Positions 16,126 through 24,786 of a DNA stretch of 64,000 bases are shown here, piece by piece; the stretch's first letter is position 1; each line of letters begins with the position of its first letter. Source of the stretch: Pelomonas paludis (GTDB lineage: Bacteria > Pseudomonadota > Gammaproteobacteria > Burkholderiales > Burkholderiaceae_C). Location of the stretch: assembly GCF_039872745.1 (NCBI RefSeq), contig NZ_JBDPZD010000004.1:1-64000 (forward strand), given 5' to 3'. The translations under genes were made by a program, and so were the position numbers. Below the pieces are notes generated by a model. The model did not search any database. It saw only the letters and a program-made list of their open reading frames with translations, and was not told the origin of the DNA.

Positions 16126-16587
16126 TCAAGCGGTCAGCCCGGGCCGCGCAAAACCCGCGTAGCGGGCGACAAAGCGCGCCATGGCGGCGCCTTCAAAGTC
16201 CTGGGGCAGCCAGGGCTCGGACAGCAGGCGGGACGCCATCTCGGCGCGGAAGCGGTAGGTCCAGGCCAGTACCCGGCTGCCGTCGGCCAGCAGCACCGGC
16301 ACTGGGACACGCTCGTACTCGTCGCCCTCAAAGGCATCGAGCAGCGGCCATGCCGAGTCCGGCAGGGGCCGGTAGAGCCGCCCCTCGACCTGGGCACCGG
16401 GCTGCGGGCGCAGGCCTGGATAGTCCTCACCCCGCACGCGCAGGCGCACGTGGTCCAGAAGCAGCGCGGCCTCGGCAGCCGGGAGGCTGTCGAGGCCGTG
16501 AGGGTCAGGCCCCTTACAGACCCGCGCCAGGATGGCGGGCCACATCAGGCTGCCGTAGGCGAAGAGCCCCGTGGGCTCTTCGTCCAT
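16126..16587 (-). CDS. Gamma-glutamylcyclotransferase-like protein
   Basis: A 153-aa GGCT/AIG2-fold protein with the N-terminal glycine-containing motif FAYGSLMWP and the acidic segment LDAFEGDEYERVPV that holds the catalytic glutamate of the family. Members cleave gamma-glutamyl amines or release 5-oxoproline; the substrate cannot be told. It lies 2 nt downstream of fba on the same strand, so the two are almost certainly co-transcribed. Confidence 0.85.
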   Translation of the reverse strand: MDEEPTGLFAYGSLMWPAILARVCKGPDPHGLDSLPAAEAALLLDHVRLRVRGEDYPGLRPQPGAQVEGRLYRPLPDSAWPLLDAFEGDEYERVPVPVLLADGSRVLAWTYRFRAEMASRLLSEPWLPQDFEGAAMARFVARYAGFARPGLTA

Positions 16588-16589
16588 GG

Positions 16590-17654
16590 TCAGTTGACCT
16601 TCTGAGCCAACTCGCCGCGAGCGTAGGCGCCAGCGATGTCCACCAGGGTGCGCGGCTTGATCTTCGCGGCCTGGCCTTCGCAGTTGAACTCCAGGTAGCG
16701 CTGCTTGGCGACGGCCTTGGCGGCTTCACGCGCGGGCTTGAGCCACTCGCGGGCGTCGAACTTGTCGGGGTACTCGGCCAGGAACTTGCGCACCGCGCCG
16801 GTCATCGCGAGGCGGATGTCGGTGTCGATGTTGATCTTGCGCACGCCGTGCTTGATGGCTTCCTGGATCTCTTCGACGGGCACGCCGAAGGTCTCTTTGA
16901 TCTTGCCGCCGTACTGGTTGATGATGGCCAGCAGGTCTTGGGGCACCGACGAGGAGCCGTGCATGACCAGGTGGGTGTTGGGGATGCGCGCGTGGATTTC
17001 CTTGACGCGGCTGATGGCCAGGATGTCGCCCGTGGGCTTGCGGCTGAACTTGTAGGCGCCATGGCTGGTGCCGATGGCGATGGCCAGGGCGTCCAGTTGC
17101 GTGGCCTTGACGAAGACGGCGGCTTCTTCCGGGTCGGTCAGCATCTGGCTGTGGTCCAGCTTGCCTTCGGCGCCGATGCCGTCTTCCTCGCCGGCTTCGC
17201 CGGTTTCCAGGTTGCCCAGGCAGCCCAGCTCGCCTTCCACGGTCACGCCGACGGCGTGGGCCAGATCGACGACCTTGCGGGTGACTTCGACGTTGTAGTC
17301 GAACGACGCCGGGCTCTTGCCGTCTTCCAACAGCGAGCCGTCCATCATCACGGAGCCGAAGCCCAGGTCGATGGCGCCCTGGCAGATCTTGGGCGAGGTG
17401 CCATGGTCCTGGTGCATGACCAGGGGGATGTGCGGGTAGGCCTCGGTGGCAGCCTGGATGAGGTGCTTGATGAAGGGCTCACCGGCGTACTTGCGGGCAC
17501 CGGCCGAGGCTTGCAGGATGACGGGCGCGCCCACTTCGTCAGCGGCGGCCATGATGGCCTGCACCTGTTCCAGGTTGTTGACGTTGAAAGCCGGGATGCC
17601 ATAGCTGTTCTCAGCAGCATGGTCCAGGAGTTGGCGCATCGAAACGAGAGGCAT
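16590..17654 (-). CDS. fba: Fructose-bisphosphate aldolase, class II
   Basis: The enzyme cleaves fructose-1,6-bisphosphate to dihydroxyacetone phosphate and glyceraldehyde-3-phosphate, and works in reverse in gluconeogenesis or the Calvin cycle. The 354-aa protein is the Calvin-type class II form: zinc ligands in MHQDHGTSP and VMHGSSSVP, plus LGFGSVMMDGS and INIDTDIRLAMTG. The start is preceded by a purine-poor leader; the upstream gene is divergent. The GGCT-like gene follows after 2 nt. Confidence 0.96.
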   Translation of the reverse strand: MPLVSMRQLLDHAAENSYGIPAFNVNNLEQVQAIMAAADEVGAPVILQASAGARKYAGEPFIKHLIQAATEAYPHIPLVMHQDHGTSPKICQGAIDLGFGSVMMDGSLLEDGKSPASFDYNVEVTRKVVDLAHAVGVTVEGELGCLGNLETGEAGEEDGIGAEGKLDHSQMLTDPEEAAVFVKATQLDALAIAIGTSHGAYKFSRKPTGDILAISRVKEIHARIPNTHLVMHGSSSVPQDLLAIINQYGGKIKETFGVPVEEIQEAIKHGVRKINIDTDIRLAMTGAVRKFLAEYPDKFDAREWLKPAREAAKAVAKQRYLEFNCEGQAAKIKPRTLVDIAGAYARGELAQKVN

Positions 17655-17796
17655 GGGAATTCCCCAAAAAGTGAGTGAAGGACAACGAAACGGACAAACC
17701 CCGACACCCTAAGCTGTAACCCGGGGGTAACTGGTCGGGGATTCTATGGATCTCTCGGGGATGCCCCGCCCCCTGCCTTTGCGCTGGAAAGACACA

Positions 17797-18825
17797 ATGC
17801 CTGCCATGACCCGCCTGGTGTTTGACCACCTCACGCTCTGGATCACCCCGGCTGCCAGCGAGCATTCGCACGATCTGGTGCCCTACATCGAAGAGCGCAC
17901 TGGCGCCAGCCGCCGCGCCGTGCTGGCCGCCCTGCGCAAGCTGCAGGACGCCGGCTGGCTGACGCGCTCGGGCACCAAGGCCCGCCCGGTGTTTGCGCCC
18001 GGCAGCATCCGCCAGGTGGCGCGCAACTACACGCTGCACGGCCTGCAGGAAGACCTGCCCTGGCAGCGCGACTTTGCGCCGCACTTTGCGCTGCCCAAGC
18101 ATGTGGAGCGCATGATCCAGCACGGTTTCACCGAACTGGTGAACAACGCGGCCGACCACAGCGGCGGCACCAGCGTCACCGTGTCGCTGCGCCAGACACC
18201 CACCCATGTGCAGTTGCTGGTCAGTGACGACGGCATCGGCGTGTTCGACCGCATCTGCTCGGCCTTCTCCCTTGAAGACTCCGGCCACGCGATGCTGGAG
18301 CTGAGCAAGGGCCGGTTGACCAGCAGCCCCGAGGCCCACACCGGCCGGGGCCTGTTCTTCTGCAGCCAGTTGGCCGATGTGTTCGACATCCACGCCAACA
18401 ACACCGCCTACCAGCGCCGCGCCTGGGAAACCGCCGGCTGGCGCAAGGGCAAGCCGCTGCCTCGTCAGGGCAGTTCCATCTACATGGCCATCGCGCTCAA
18501 CACCACGCGCACCCTGGACGGGGTGATGGCGGCCTGGAGCACGGCCGGTGACGGCATCGCCTTTGACCAGACCGTGGTGCAACTGCGGCTGCTGGTCAGT
18601 GAGGGCCAGGCCCTCGATTCGCGGGCGCAGGGGCGGCGCGTGGGTTCGCGGCTTGCGGCCTTCAAGCGGGCCGAGATCAGCTTCGAGGGCGTTACCGACG
18701 TCGGGCATGGCTTTGCCGACGAACTCTTCCGCGTGTTTGCCCGTGCCAACCCCCAGGTGAACCTGGTGCCCACCCACACCACGCCGCGCATCGACGCCTT
18801 GATCAAGGCGGCCCAGGCCAGCTGA
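17797..18825 (+). CDS. wHTH-HATPase-DUF4325 fusion regulator
   Basis: A 342-aa protein with three parts. Residues about 22-68 look like a winged helix-turn-helix (TGASRRAVLAALRKLQDAGW). Residues about 105-235 are a GHKL ATPase: N box ELVNNAADHS (113-122), G1 DDGIGVF (144-150) and G2 TGRGLFF (182-188). Residues about 255-335 match the STAS-like DUF4325 domain (ISFEGVTDVGHGFADELFRVF). There is no phospho-acceptor domain. By analogy with anti-sigma kinase/STAS partner switches it could be a self-contained switch that binds DNA, but this is inference. The start at 17797 has GGAAAG at a good distance. Confidence 0.75.
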   Translation: MPAMTRLVFDHLTLWITPAASEHSHDLVPYIEERTGASRRAVLAALRKLQDAGWLTRSGTKARPVFAPGSIRQVARNYTLHGLQEDLPWQRDFAPHFALPKHVERMIQHGFTELVNNAADHSGGTSVTVSLRQTPTHVQLLVSDDGIGVFDRICSAFSLEDSGHAMLELSKGRLTSSPEAHTGRGLFFCSQLADVFDIHANNTAYQRRAWETAGWRKGKPLPRQGSSIYMAIALNTTRTLDGVMAAWSTAGDGIAFDQTVVQLRLLVSEGQALDSRAQGRRVGSRLAAFKRAEISFEGVTDVGHGFADELFRVFARANPQVNLVPTHTTPRIDALIKAAQAS

Positions 18826-18844
18826 AGGGCTCAGCCCCAATTAG

Positions 18845-18871
18845 AAACGGCGGCCTGCGGGCCGCCGTTTT
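18845..18871. terminator. Bidirectional terminator
   Basis: AAACGGCGGCC-TGCG-GGCCGCCGTTTT: a 9-bp GC-rich stem with A-rich and T-rich flanks on both sides, lying between the convergent DUF4325-fusion gene and dctP. It can serve both strands. Confidence 0.8.
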
Positions 18872-18890
18872 GCTTCAAGGCCAGGTCGGC

Positions 18891-19889
18891 TTACTTGCGC
18901 ATCGCCGCCAGCGCATCACGCGTCTCGTTCCAGAGCGGCATGCCCACGGTCACGCCGATGCTGGCGTTGATGTGGGTCAGCTTGTCGCGCATGCGGGCCA
19001 CCTCGGCGGCGGGCAGCTCATTGACCTGCATGCCCTTGGCCTTGAGGTCGGCCACGGCCTTGGCGGCCTCGGCACGGGTGTCCTTGCGTTCGAAGTCGCG
19101 GCTGGCCTTGGCGGCGTCGATCAGCACCTTCTGCTCGGCCTTGGAGAGCGTGTCCCACCACTTCTTGCTGGCCATCATGACCCAGGGGCTGTAGACGTGG
19201 TTGGTGACGGACAGGTACTTCTGCACCTCGTAGAACTTGCTGGACAGGATGGTGTTGAAGGGGTTCTCCTGGCCGTCCACGGCCTTGGTTTCCAGCGCGC
19301 CGAAGAGCTCAGAGAACGGCATCGGCACGGCATTGGCGCCCAGCAGCTTGAAGCTGTCCAGATAGACGTTGTTCTGCATCACGCGCAGCTTGATGCCGTC
19401 CAGGTCTTCAAACTTGGTGACCGGGCGCTTGCTGTTGGTGAGGTTGCGAAAGCCGTTCTCCCAGTAGACGAGGCCGACGAGGCCCTTCTCCGGCAGCTTG
19501 TCCAGCACCTTCTGGCCGATGGGGCCGTCCAGCACTGCGTCGGCTTCCTTGCCGGTGTTGAAGAGGAAGGGCGTGTCCCACAGCGCCATCTCCTTGGTGG
19601 TACCCACCAGCGTGGCGCTGGAGCCGACCATCATTTCCTGCGCACCGCCGATCAGGGCCTGCTGCATCTGCACGTCAGGGCCGAGCGCCGAGTTGCCGAT
19701 GGCGCGCACCTTCATCTTGCCGCCCGAGAGCTTCTCGACCTGCTCGGCAAAGTAGCGCGAGGCACGGCCCTGGTTGCTCTGTTCGTTGAGGCCATAGCCA
19801 AAGCGGATCAGGCGCGGCTTGATGTCCTGGGCGACGACGGCAGAGGCCATCAGGGCGGCAGAGACGGCAATGAGAGTACGGCGCAGCAT
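18891..19889 (-). CDS. dctP: TRAP transporter substrate-binding protein (DctP family)
   Basis: The periplasmic binding component of a TRAP transporter. The 332-aa protein has a signal peptide (MLRRTLIAVSAALMASAVVAQ) and the DctP signature with the conserved ligand arginine in DLDGIKLRVMQN, and NPFNTILSSKFYEVQKYL. TRAP systems of this class import C4-dicarboxylates or other organic acids; the substrate is not determined by sequence. It starts at a good AGGAG site and is followed 13 nt upstream on the strand by dctM (order on the strand: dctQ, dctM, dctP). Confidence 0.93.
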   Translation of the reverse strand: MLRRTLIAVSAALMASAVVAQDIKPRLIRFGYGLNEQSNQGRASRYFAEQVEKLSGGKMKVRAIGNSALGPDVQMQQALIGGAQEMMVGSSATLVGTTKEMALWDTPFLFNTGKEADAVLDGPIGQKVLDKLPEKGLVGLVYWENGFRNLTNSKRPVTKFEDLDGIKLRVMQNNVYLDSFKLLGANAVPMPFSELFGALETKAVDGQENPFNTILSSKFYEVQKYLSVTNHVYSPWVMMASKKWWDTLSKAEQKVLIDAAKASRDFERKDTRAEAAKAVADLKAKGMQVNELPAAEVARMRDKLTHINASIGVTVGMPLWNETRDALAAMRK

Positions 19890-19902
19890 GGAAAGCTCCT
19901 GT

Positions 19903-21195
19903 TCAACGCAGCCAGTGCAGCGGTTGCGTCACGAGTTGAGGGAAGAGAGTGAACAACACGAGAACGATCACATAGGTCACGAGGAAAGGATTCACGCCTC
20001 GGATGACCGCGTGCATCGACAAACGCCCGACCCCGGCCACCACGTTCAGCACCGTGCCGACAGGCGGTGTGATCAGGCCGATGGCGCCGTTGAGCACGAA
20101 CATCAGGCCAAAGTAGACGGGGTCGATGCCCGCCTTGACGGCGATGGGCAGCATCACCGGGGCAAAGATGAGGATGGTGGGCGTGAGGTCGAGCGCAGTG
20201 CCAATGACGACGAGCACGATCATCATCACGGCCATCAGCAAGCGCGGGCTGTCGATCAAACCGCCCAGCCAGCCGGTGAGCACGCCGGGCAGGTCGGCCA
20301 GCGTGATCATGTAGCTGGCCACTTGGGCCCCGGCGCACAGGAACATCACGATCGCCGTCGTGCGGGCTGCGCGGACGAGCACGCCGCCGAGTTCGCCCAG
20401 GTTCATCTCGCGGTGGATGAAGATCGAAACCATCAGTGCGTAGAACGCAGCAACCACCGCGGCTTCGGTGGGGGTGAAGACGCCCGTCTTCATGCCACCG
20501 ATGATGATGAAGGGCATGAAAAGCGCCCACCCGGCCCGGGCGCTGGCGCGCAGGCGGTGAGCCAGGGGCTGACGCGGCTCTCCTGGCAGGTCCAGATCAC
20601 GCAGCACCCACAGCCATGCCAACAGCAGGCCCACGCCCATCACCAGCCCCGGCACGATGCCCGACACAAACAGCGCCGAGATCGAGGTGTTGGTCGTGAC
20701 GCCGTAGATCACGAAGGGCATGGACGGCGGAATGATGGGGGCGATGATGCCGCCCGAGGCGATCAGGCCGGCCGAGGTCTCCATCGGGTAGCCGCGGTCG
20801 CGCATCATGGGTAGCAGGATGGTGGCCAGGGCCGCCGTGTCGGCCAGGGCCGAGCCACTCATGCTGGCCATCAGCACCGCGGCACCAATGGCCACAAAGC
20901 CCAGGCCACCCCGGATATGCCCGACCCAAGCCTGGGCCATGTCGATGATGCGGCGGCTGATGCCCCCGGCGTTCATCAACTCGCCCGCCAGCACAAAGAA
21001 GGGCACCGCCAGCAGCGGAAAGCTGTCCACGCCCGCCACCAGGTTCTGCGCCAGCAACTGCGTGTCCCAGAACCCCAGCACCCAGGCCATGGCGGCGCCG
21101 GTCAGCACCAGGGCCAGCGCCATGTTCATGCCCACGCCCATCAGCGCCAGCATGCCGATGCAGAAGATGGTGAATGCTTGACCTTCGGGACTCAT
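19903..21195 (-). CDS. dctM: TRAP transporter large permease
   Basis: The 430-aa large membrane subunit with about 12 hydrophobic segments, including family motifs VPFFVLAGELMNAGGISRR and IIAPIIPPSMPFVIYG and the C-terminal ITPPVGTVLNV. It forms the sodium-driven channel with DctQ. The ATG at 21195 overlaps the dctQ stop as ATGA; an open frame continues upstream but has no membrane character. Confidence 0.94.
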   Translation of the reverse strand: MSPEGQAFTIFCIGMLALMGVGMNMALALVLTGAAMAWVLGFWDTQLLAQNLVAGVDSFPLLAVPFFVLAGELMNAGGISRRIIDMAQAWVGHIRGGLGFVAIGAAVLMASMSGSALADTAALATILLPMMRDRGYPMETSAGLIASGGIIAPIIPPSMPFVIYGVTTNTSISALFVSGIVPGLVMGVGLLLAWLWVLRDLDLPGEPRQPLAHRLRASARAGWALFMPFIIIGGMKTGVFTPTEAAVVAAFYALMVSIFIHREMNLGELGGVLVRAARTTAIVMFLCAGAQVASYMITLADLPGVLTGWLGGLIDSPRLLMAVMMIVLVVIGTALDLTPTILIFAPVMLPIAVKAGIDPVYFGLMFVLNGAIGLITPPVGTVLNVVAGVGRLSMHAVIRGVNPFLVTYVIVLVLFTLFPQLVTQPLHWLR

Positions 21196-21677
21196 TCGAC
21201 CTCCACACCGTGGCCGAGGTCGAGCGGCTCGCCCCGGACCAGCTCCAGCACCGCCATCACCGCAATGCCCGCGCCGCAGAGGAGCGCAGGCAGTGGCAAC
21301 AAGGCGGCCGGATAGCCCAGCACCACCGAGTGCGTGTCCCAGCTCACACTGACCTGCTGCCACGCCCCCCAGGCCAGCATCACCGCCGCAGTGAGCACCA
21401 GCAGGCGCACGAGCACGGTGACGGCGGCAAAGGCACGGGGCTTTGCGCGCAAGGGAATCAGCAGGCTGGTGAAGGCCATGTGCTCACCCGCTGGGTAGGC
21501 CGCCGTGGCGCCGATGAACACCATCCAGACGAAGAGCAGCCGGGAGACCTCCTCGCTGGCGGCGATGCCACTGCCAAAGCCGTAGCGAAGCACCACGTTG
21601 ACGAAGACCGCCAGCGCCATCAGCGCCAGGCAGCTCGCCATCGCCATATTGGCCGCACGCCGGACAGCCAACTTCAT
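21192..21677 (-). CDS. dctQ: TRAP transporter small permease
   Basis: The 161-aa small permease with four hydrophobic helices and the family motif ASEEVSRLLFVWMVFIGA. The start at 21677 is preceded by GAGGGG at a normal distance and preferred over an upstream TTG. First gene of the dctQ-dctM-dctP operon; the promoter would lie in 21678-21981. Confidence 0.9.
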   Translation of the reverse strand: MKLAVRRAANMAMASCLALMALAVFVNVVLRYGFGSGIAASEEVSRLLFVWMVFIGATAAYPAGEHMAFTSLLIPLRAKPRAFAAVTVLVRLLVLTAAVMLAWGAWQQVSVSWDTHSVVLGYPAALLPLPALLCGAGIAVMAVLELVRGEPLDLGHGVEVE

Positions 21678-21981
21678 GGGAAGCCCCTCAAGCAACGGGC
21701 AGGAAAAGCGGGCGGCACGGGGGCACAGGTGTGGGGCACAGGCGACTTTGCGGAACCAAAGATAGCGCTAGCCTAGAGAGCGCCGCCCCAGTCTCCCAGC
21801 GGTAGTTTCCCGTGCCTGGTGCAGGCGACGCACCGGCCTGGCGTGCGCTTTCGTAGCGCGTGATCCCAGGCTTTGCCAGCCACGCAGCGCCGGGGCGCCT
21901 GACGCGAAATTCACGGGAAAGCCCGAGCAACACCGGCCGCCGTACTCGCATAATCCCGCGTCCCTGTTATCCAGTTACGCC
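21678..21981. other. Divergent intergenic region dctQ / pyk
   Basis: 304 bp between two divergent operons. A CATAAT hexamer at 21949-21954 is 27 nt before the pyk ATG and is a plausible -10, but I see no good -35. I found no convincing small gene and no strong dctQ promoter or repeat. Confidence 0.4.
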
Positions 21982-23412
21982 ATGACCCGTGCTACCAAGA
22001 TCGTCGCCACCCTGGGCCCCGCTTCCAACACCCCGGAGGTGCTGCAGCGCCTCATCCAGGCCGGTGTGGACGTTGTCCGCCTGAACTTTTCGCACGGTAA
22101 GGCGCAGGATCACATCGACCGCGCCCGCATGGTGCGTGAGGCCGCTGCCGCCGCCGGCAAGGAAGTGGCCATCATGGCCGACCTGCAGGGCCCCAAGATC
22201 CGCGTCGGCAAGTTCGAGGGCGGCAAGATCGAACTGGTGCCCGGCGCCAAGTTCATCCTCGACGCCGACCGCACCGAACTGGGCAACCAGGAGATCTGCG
22301 GCCTCGACTACAAGGAACTGCCGCGCGACGTGAAGCCCGGCGACCTGCTGCTGCTGAATGACGGCCTGCTCAAGCTCGTTGTCGACGAAGTGCGCGGCCA
22401 GCAGGTGCACACCACCGTCAAGCTCGGCGGTGAGCTGTCCAACAACAAAGGCATCAACAAGCAAGGTGGCGGCCTTACCGCCCCGGCGCTGACCGGCAAG
22501 GACATGGACGACATCAAGACCGCGATGTCCTTCCAGTGTGAATACCTGGCCGTCAGCTTCCCCAAGAACGCGACCGACATGGAAATGGCGCGCCAACTGG
22601 CCAATGTGGCCGGCGAGCCCTACCGCCACAAGCCCGCGATGATCGCCAAGATCGAGCGCTACGAGGCCATCCCCCACCTCGAGGAAATCCTCAAGGCCTC
22701 GGACGGCATCATGGTGGCCCGCGGCGACCTGGCCGTGGAAGTCGGCAACGCCGCCGTGCCGGCGCTGCAAAAGCGCATGATCAAGATGGCACGTGACCTG
22801 GACAAGGTCGCCATCACCGCCACGCAGATGATGGAGTCCATGATCGTCAACCCGGTGCCCACCCGCGCCGAGGTGTCCGACGTGGCCAATGCCGTGCTCG
22901 ACGGCACCGATGCCGTCATGCTCTCGGCCGAGACCGCTGCTGGCAAGTTCCCCATCGAGACGGTCGAGCAGATGGCCGCCATCGCCCTCGAAGCCGAGCG
23001 CGCCGAGTTCATCACCCTGGACACCGACTTCGCCGGCCGCCAGTTCGGCCGCATCGACCAGTCCATCGCCATGGGCGCCCTGTTCACCGCCCACCACCTG
23101 GGCTGCAAGGCCATCCTGGCGCTGACCGAGTCGGGCTCCACCGCGCTGTGGATGAGCCGCCACCGCATCAATGTGCCCATCTTTGCGCTCACCACGCAGA
23201 AGCAAAGCCAGCGCCGCATGTGCCTCTACCGCAATGTGCGCCCGCTGATGATGCCGGTCTTCGAAGACCGCGACACCGCCCTGGCCGCCGCCGAGAAGCT
23301 GCTCGTCAGCGCCGGCGTGCTGATGCCCGGCGACACCTATGCCATCACCTGCGGCGAGCCCATGGGCTACCCCGGTGGCACCAATATGCTCAAGGTCTGC
23401 CGGGTGGCCTGA
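21982..23412 (+). CDS. pyk: Pyruvate kinase
   Basis: The last glycolytic step, transferring phosphate from PEP to ADP. The 476-aa protein has the family's start (RATKIVATLGPASNTPE), the metal/substrate region VVRLNFSHG, the catalytic block IAKIERYEAIPHLEEIL with the essential lysine, and MVARGDLAVEVG. The C-terminal TESGSTALWMSR belongs to the regulatory domain. It is a monocistronic gene by context, followed by an inverted-repeat element. Confidence 0.97.
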   Translation: MTRATKIVATLGPASNTPEVLQRLIQAGVDVVRLNFSHGKAQDHIDRARMVREAAAAAGKEVAIMADLQGPKIRVGKFEGGKIELVPGAKFILDADRTELGNQEICGLDYKELPRDVKPGDLLLLNDGLLKLVVDEVRGQQVHTTVKLGGELSNNKGINKQGGGLTAPALTGKDMDDIKTAMSFQCEYLAVSFPKNATDMEMARQLANVAGEPYRHKPAMIAKIERYEAIPHLEEILKASDGIMVARGDLAVEVGNAAVPALQKRMIKMARDLDKVAITATQMMESMIVNPVPTRAEVSDVANAVLDGTDAVMLSAETAAGKFPIETVEQMAAIALEAERAEFITLDTDFAGRQFGRIDQSIAMGALFTAHHLGCKAILALTESGSTALWMSRHRINVPIFALTTQKQSQRRMCLYRNVRPLMMPVFEDRDTALAAAEKLLVSAGVLMPGDTYAITCGEPMGYPGGTNMLKVCRVA

Positions 23413-23470
23413 CCGCCGCTGACGGACCACCCTGCCGCGTCAGTGCGGCATAACACCGCCGCCCCCGCGT

Positions 23471-23519
23471 TAGCTTGCTAGGAGCCGTCCAAGGACGGCT
23501 CCTGACCCCCCGCAAGCTA
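23471..23519. repeat. Nested inverted repeat after pyk
   Basis: An inner perfect stem AGGAGCCGTCC-AA-GGACGGCTCCT (23480-23503, 11 bp with a 2-nt loop) lies inside outer arms TAGCTTGC (23471-23478) and GCAAGCTA (23512-23519). No T tract follows on either strand, so it is not a standard intrinsic terminator. It might still end pyk transcription, be a protein-binding cruciform or a dispersed repeat. Confidence 0.7.
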
Positions 23520-23609
23520 GGGCAGCAAGGACCCGAAGCCGTTTCGCGGGACTTGCGGTAGCGCTATCCGAGCCTCTATCGTGCGGGCCTCAATATCGAG
23601 GGGTTCTTC

Positions 23610-24188
23610 ATGCTGAAGCTCGTACGCGCACTGTGTCTGACCGCCTGCTCCCTGGGCAGCCTCACGGCCTGGGCGGCGCCCGACGTTTGGGTCGGCGGCG
23701 TTGCGCCGACACCTGATCCCATCTTTGCTACCTCGTCTGGCGTCCTGGAGGCCTACTACACGGCCGCCATGCCGGGTGGACTCACGGTGCTGGTCGGCGT
23801 GAGCGTGAATGGCGTTGACCTCCCCACCCTGGGTTTAAACAACCACGCCTCCGCCTACGGCGACATGCTGCAGCTTGGCTCGGTCAATGCTGGCGACAAG
23901 CTGGAGTTCTTCATCCAGGTCGTAGATGGCGCGCGCTACTACACCAACCCGGCGCGCAACCCGGATTCGTTCAACCACGCTTGGGTCTCGACCTATGCGG
24001 GAGACATCAAGGTCCCTGCAGGCACCAATATCGCCTTTGAAGATTTGTCCGGCGGCGGTGATCTGAACTACCGCGACCACGGCATCACCTTCCGCATCGC
24101 TGGCGCCGTGCCGGAACCAGCATCGGCACTGATGATGCTGCTTGGCGTCGCCGGCATCGCTGGCCTGCGCCGCTCCAAGCGCCGCTGA
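23610..24188 (+). CDS. PEP-CTERM exported protein
   Basis: A 192-aa secreted protein with an N-terminal signal (cleaved near AWA/AP) and a C-terminal sorting signal: VPEPASALMMLLGVAGIAGL followed by basic RRSKRR. PEP-CTERM proteins are processed by exosortase EpsH-type enzymes and usually associate with extracellular polysaccharide or the cell surface. The middle shows no recognised domain. A terminator follows. A second PEP-CTERM gene lies 4 kb away on the other side of the copper cassette. Confidence 0.85.
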   Translation: MLKLVRALCLTACSLGSLTAWAAPDVWVGGVAPTPDPIFATSSGVLEAYYTAAMPGGLTVLVGVSVNGVDLPTLGLNNHASAYGDMLQLGSVNAGDKLEFFIQVVDGARYYTNPARNPDSFNHAWVSTYAGDIKVPAGTNIAFEDLSGGGDLNYRDHGITFRIAGAVPEPASALMMLLGVAGIAGLRRSKRR

Positions 24189-24217
24189 TCGGCTCGCTGC
24201 CAGACACGTTGGATCCA

Positions 24218-24262
24218 CGCCCGGTTTGAGGCTTTCAGCCTCAGGCCGGGCGATTTTGTTTC
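24218..24262 (+). terminator. Intrinsic terminator after PEP-CTERM gene
   Basis: Arms CGCCCGG...TTGAGGCT and AGCCTCA...GGCCGGGCG form a long imperfect GC-rich stem with a TTTC loop, followed by ATTTTGTTT. It lies 30 nt after the PEP-CTERM stop, separating it from the copper genes. Confidence 0.8.
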
Positions 24263-24311
24263 CGGGCACTCCAGTCGCTGCCAGCAGAGCGGCACCTAGA
24301 ATCTCGGCCCA

Positions 24312-24713
24312 ATGCGGCTCACTCCCTTGCTCAGCGCCCAGCCCCGACGTCGTTTTGGCGCCTGGTTGCTGGTGCTGTTTGTCTGGAGCTTGCTGTCGCC
24401 GGGTCTCAGCGTCGCGCTAGCGGCCGCTCAGGGCGACTACGCGCTGTTCCAAGAGGTCTGCCGGAGCAGCTCCGCCGTCAAGCGTTCGGATGCCGAGCAA
24501 GCGCCTGGGGGCGATGCCCTGGCGATGCTGACCACCGGCCACTGCGCCAGTTGCCACAGTGTCGTGCCCGACCTGGCCCCCCCGCCAGCCGCCATCACGC
24601 TGCTGGCCCGCACCGAACTCAGCCAGGAAGCGCCCCGGCTCTTCTGGCAAGCGCCGCACACCCTGTTCGCGTGGCGACAGGCCCCGGCCCGCGCCCCTCC
24701 CGCCCAGCACTGA
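24312..24713 (+). CDS. DUF2946 family protein
   Basis: A 133-aa exported protein with an N-terminal hydrophobic segment (FGAWLLVLFVWSLLSPGLSV) and the Cys/His motif GHCASCHSVVPDLAPPP typical of DUF2946. Such proteins are often next to TonB-dependent copper receptors and periplasmic copper chaperones, as here. A copper-related role is likely from context but unproven; a further Cys lies in EVCRSSS. Confidence 0.8.
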   Translation: MRLTPLLSAQPRRRFGAWLLVLFVWSLLSPGLSVALAAAQGDYALFQEVCRSSSAVKRSDAEQAPGGDALAMLTTGHCASCHSVVPDLAPPPAAITLLARTELSQEAPRLFWQAPHTLFAWRQAPARAPPAQH

Positions 24714-24786
24714 AGCCTTGAAACGCCCACCCGCAATCCGGGTGGACCTGGTGGCCTACGCGCCGCCGTTTCCGTGTTGAGTGTCC

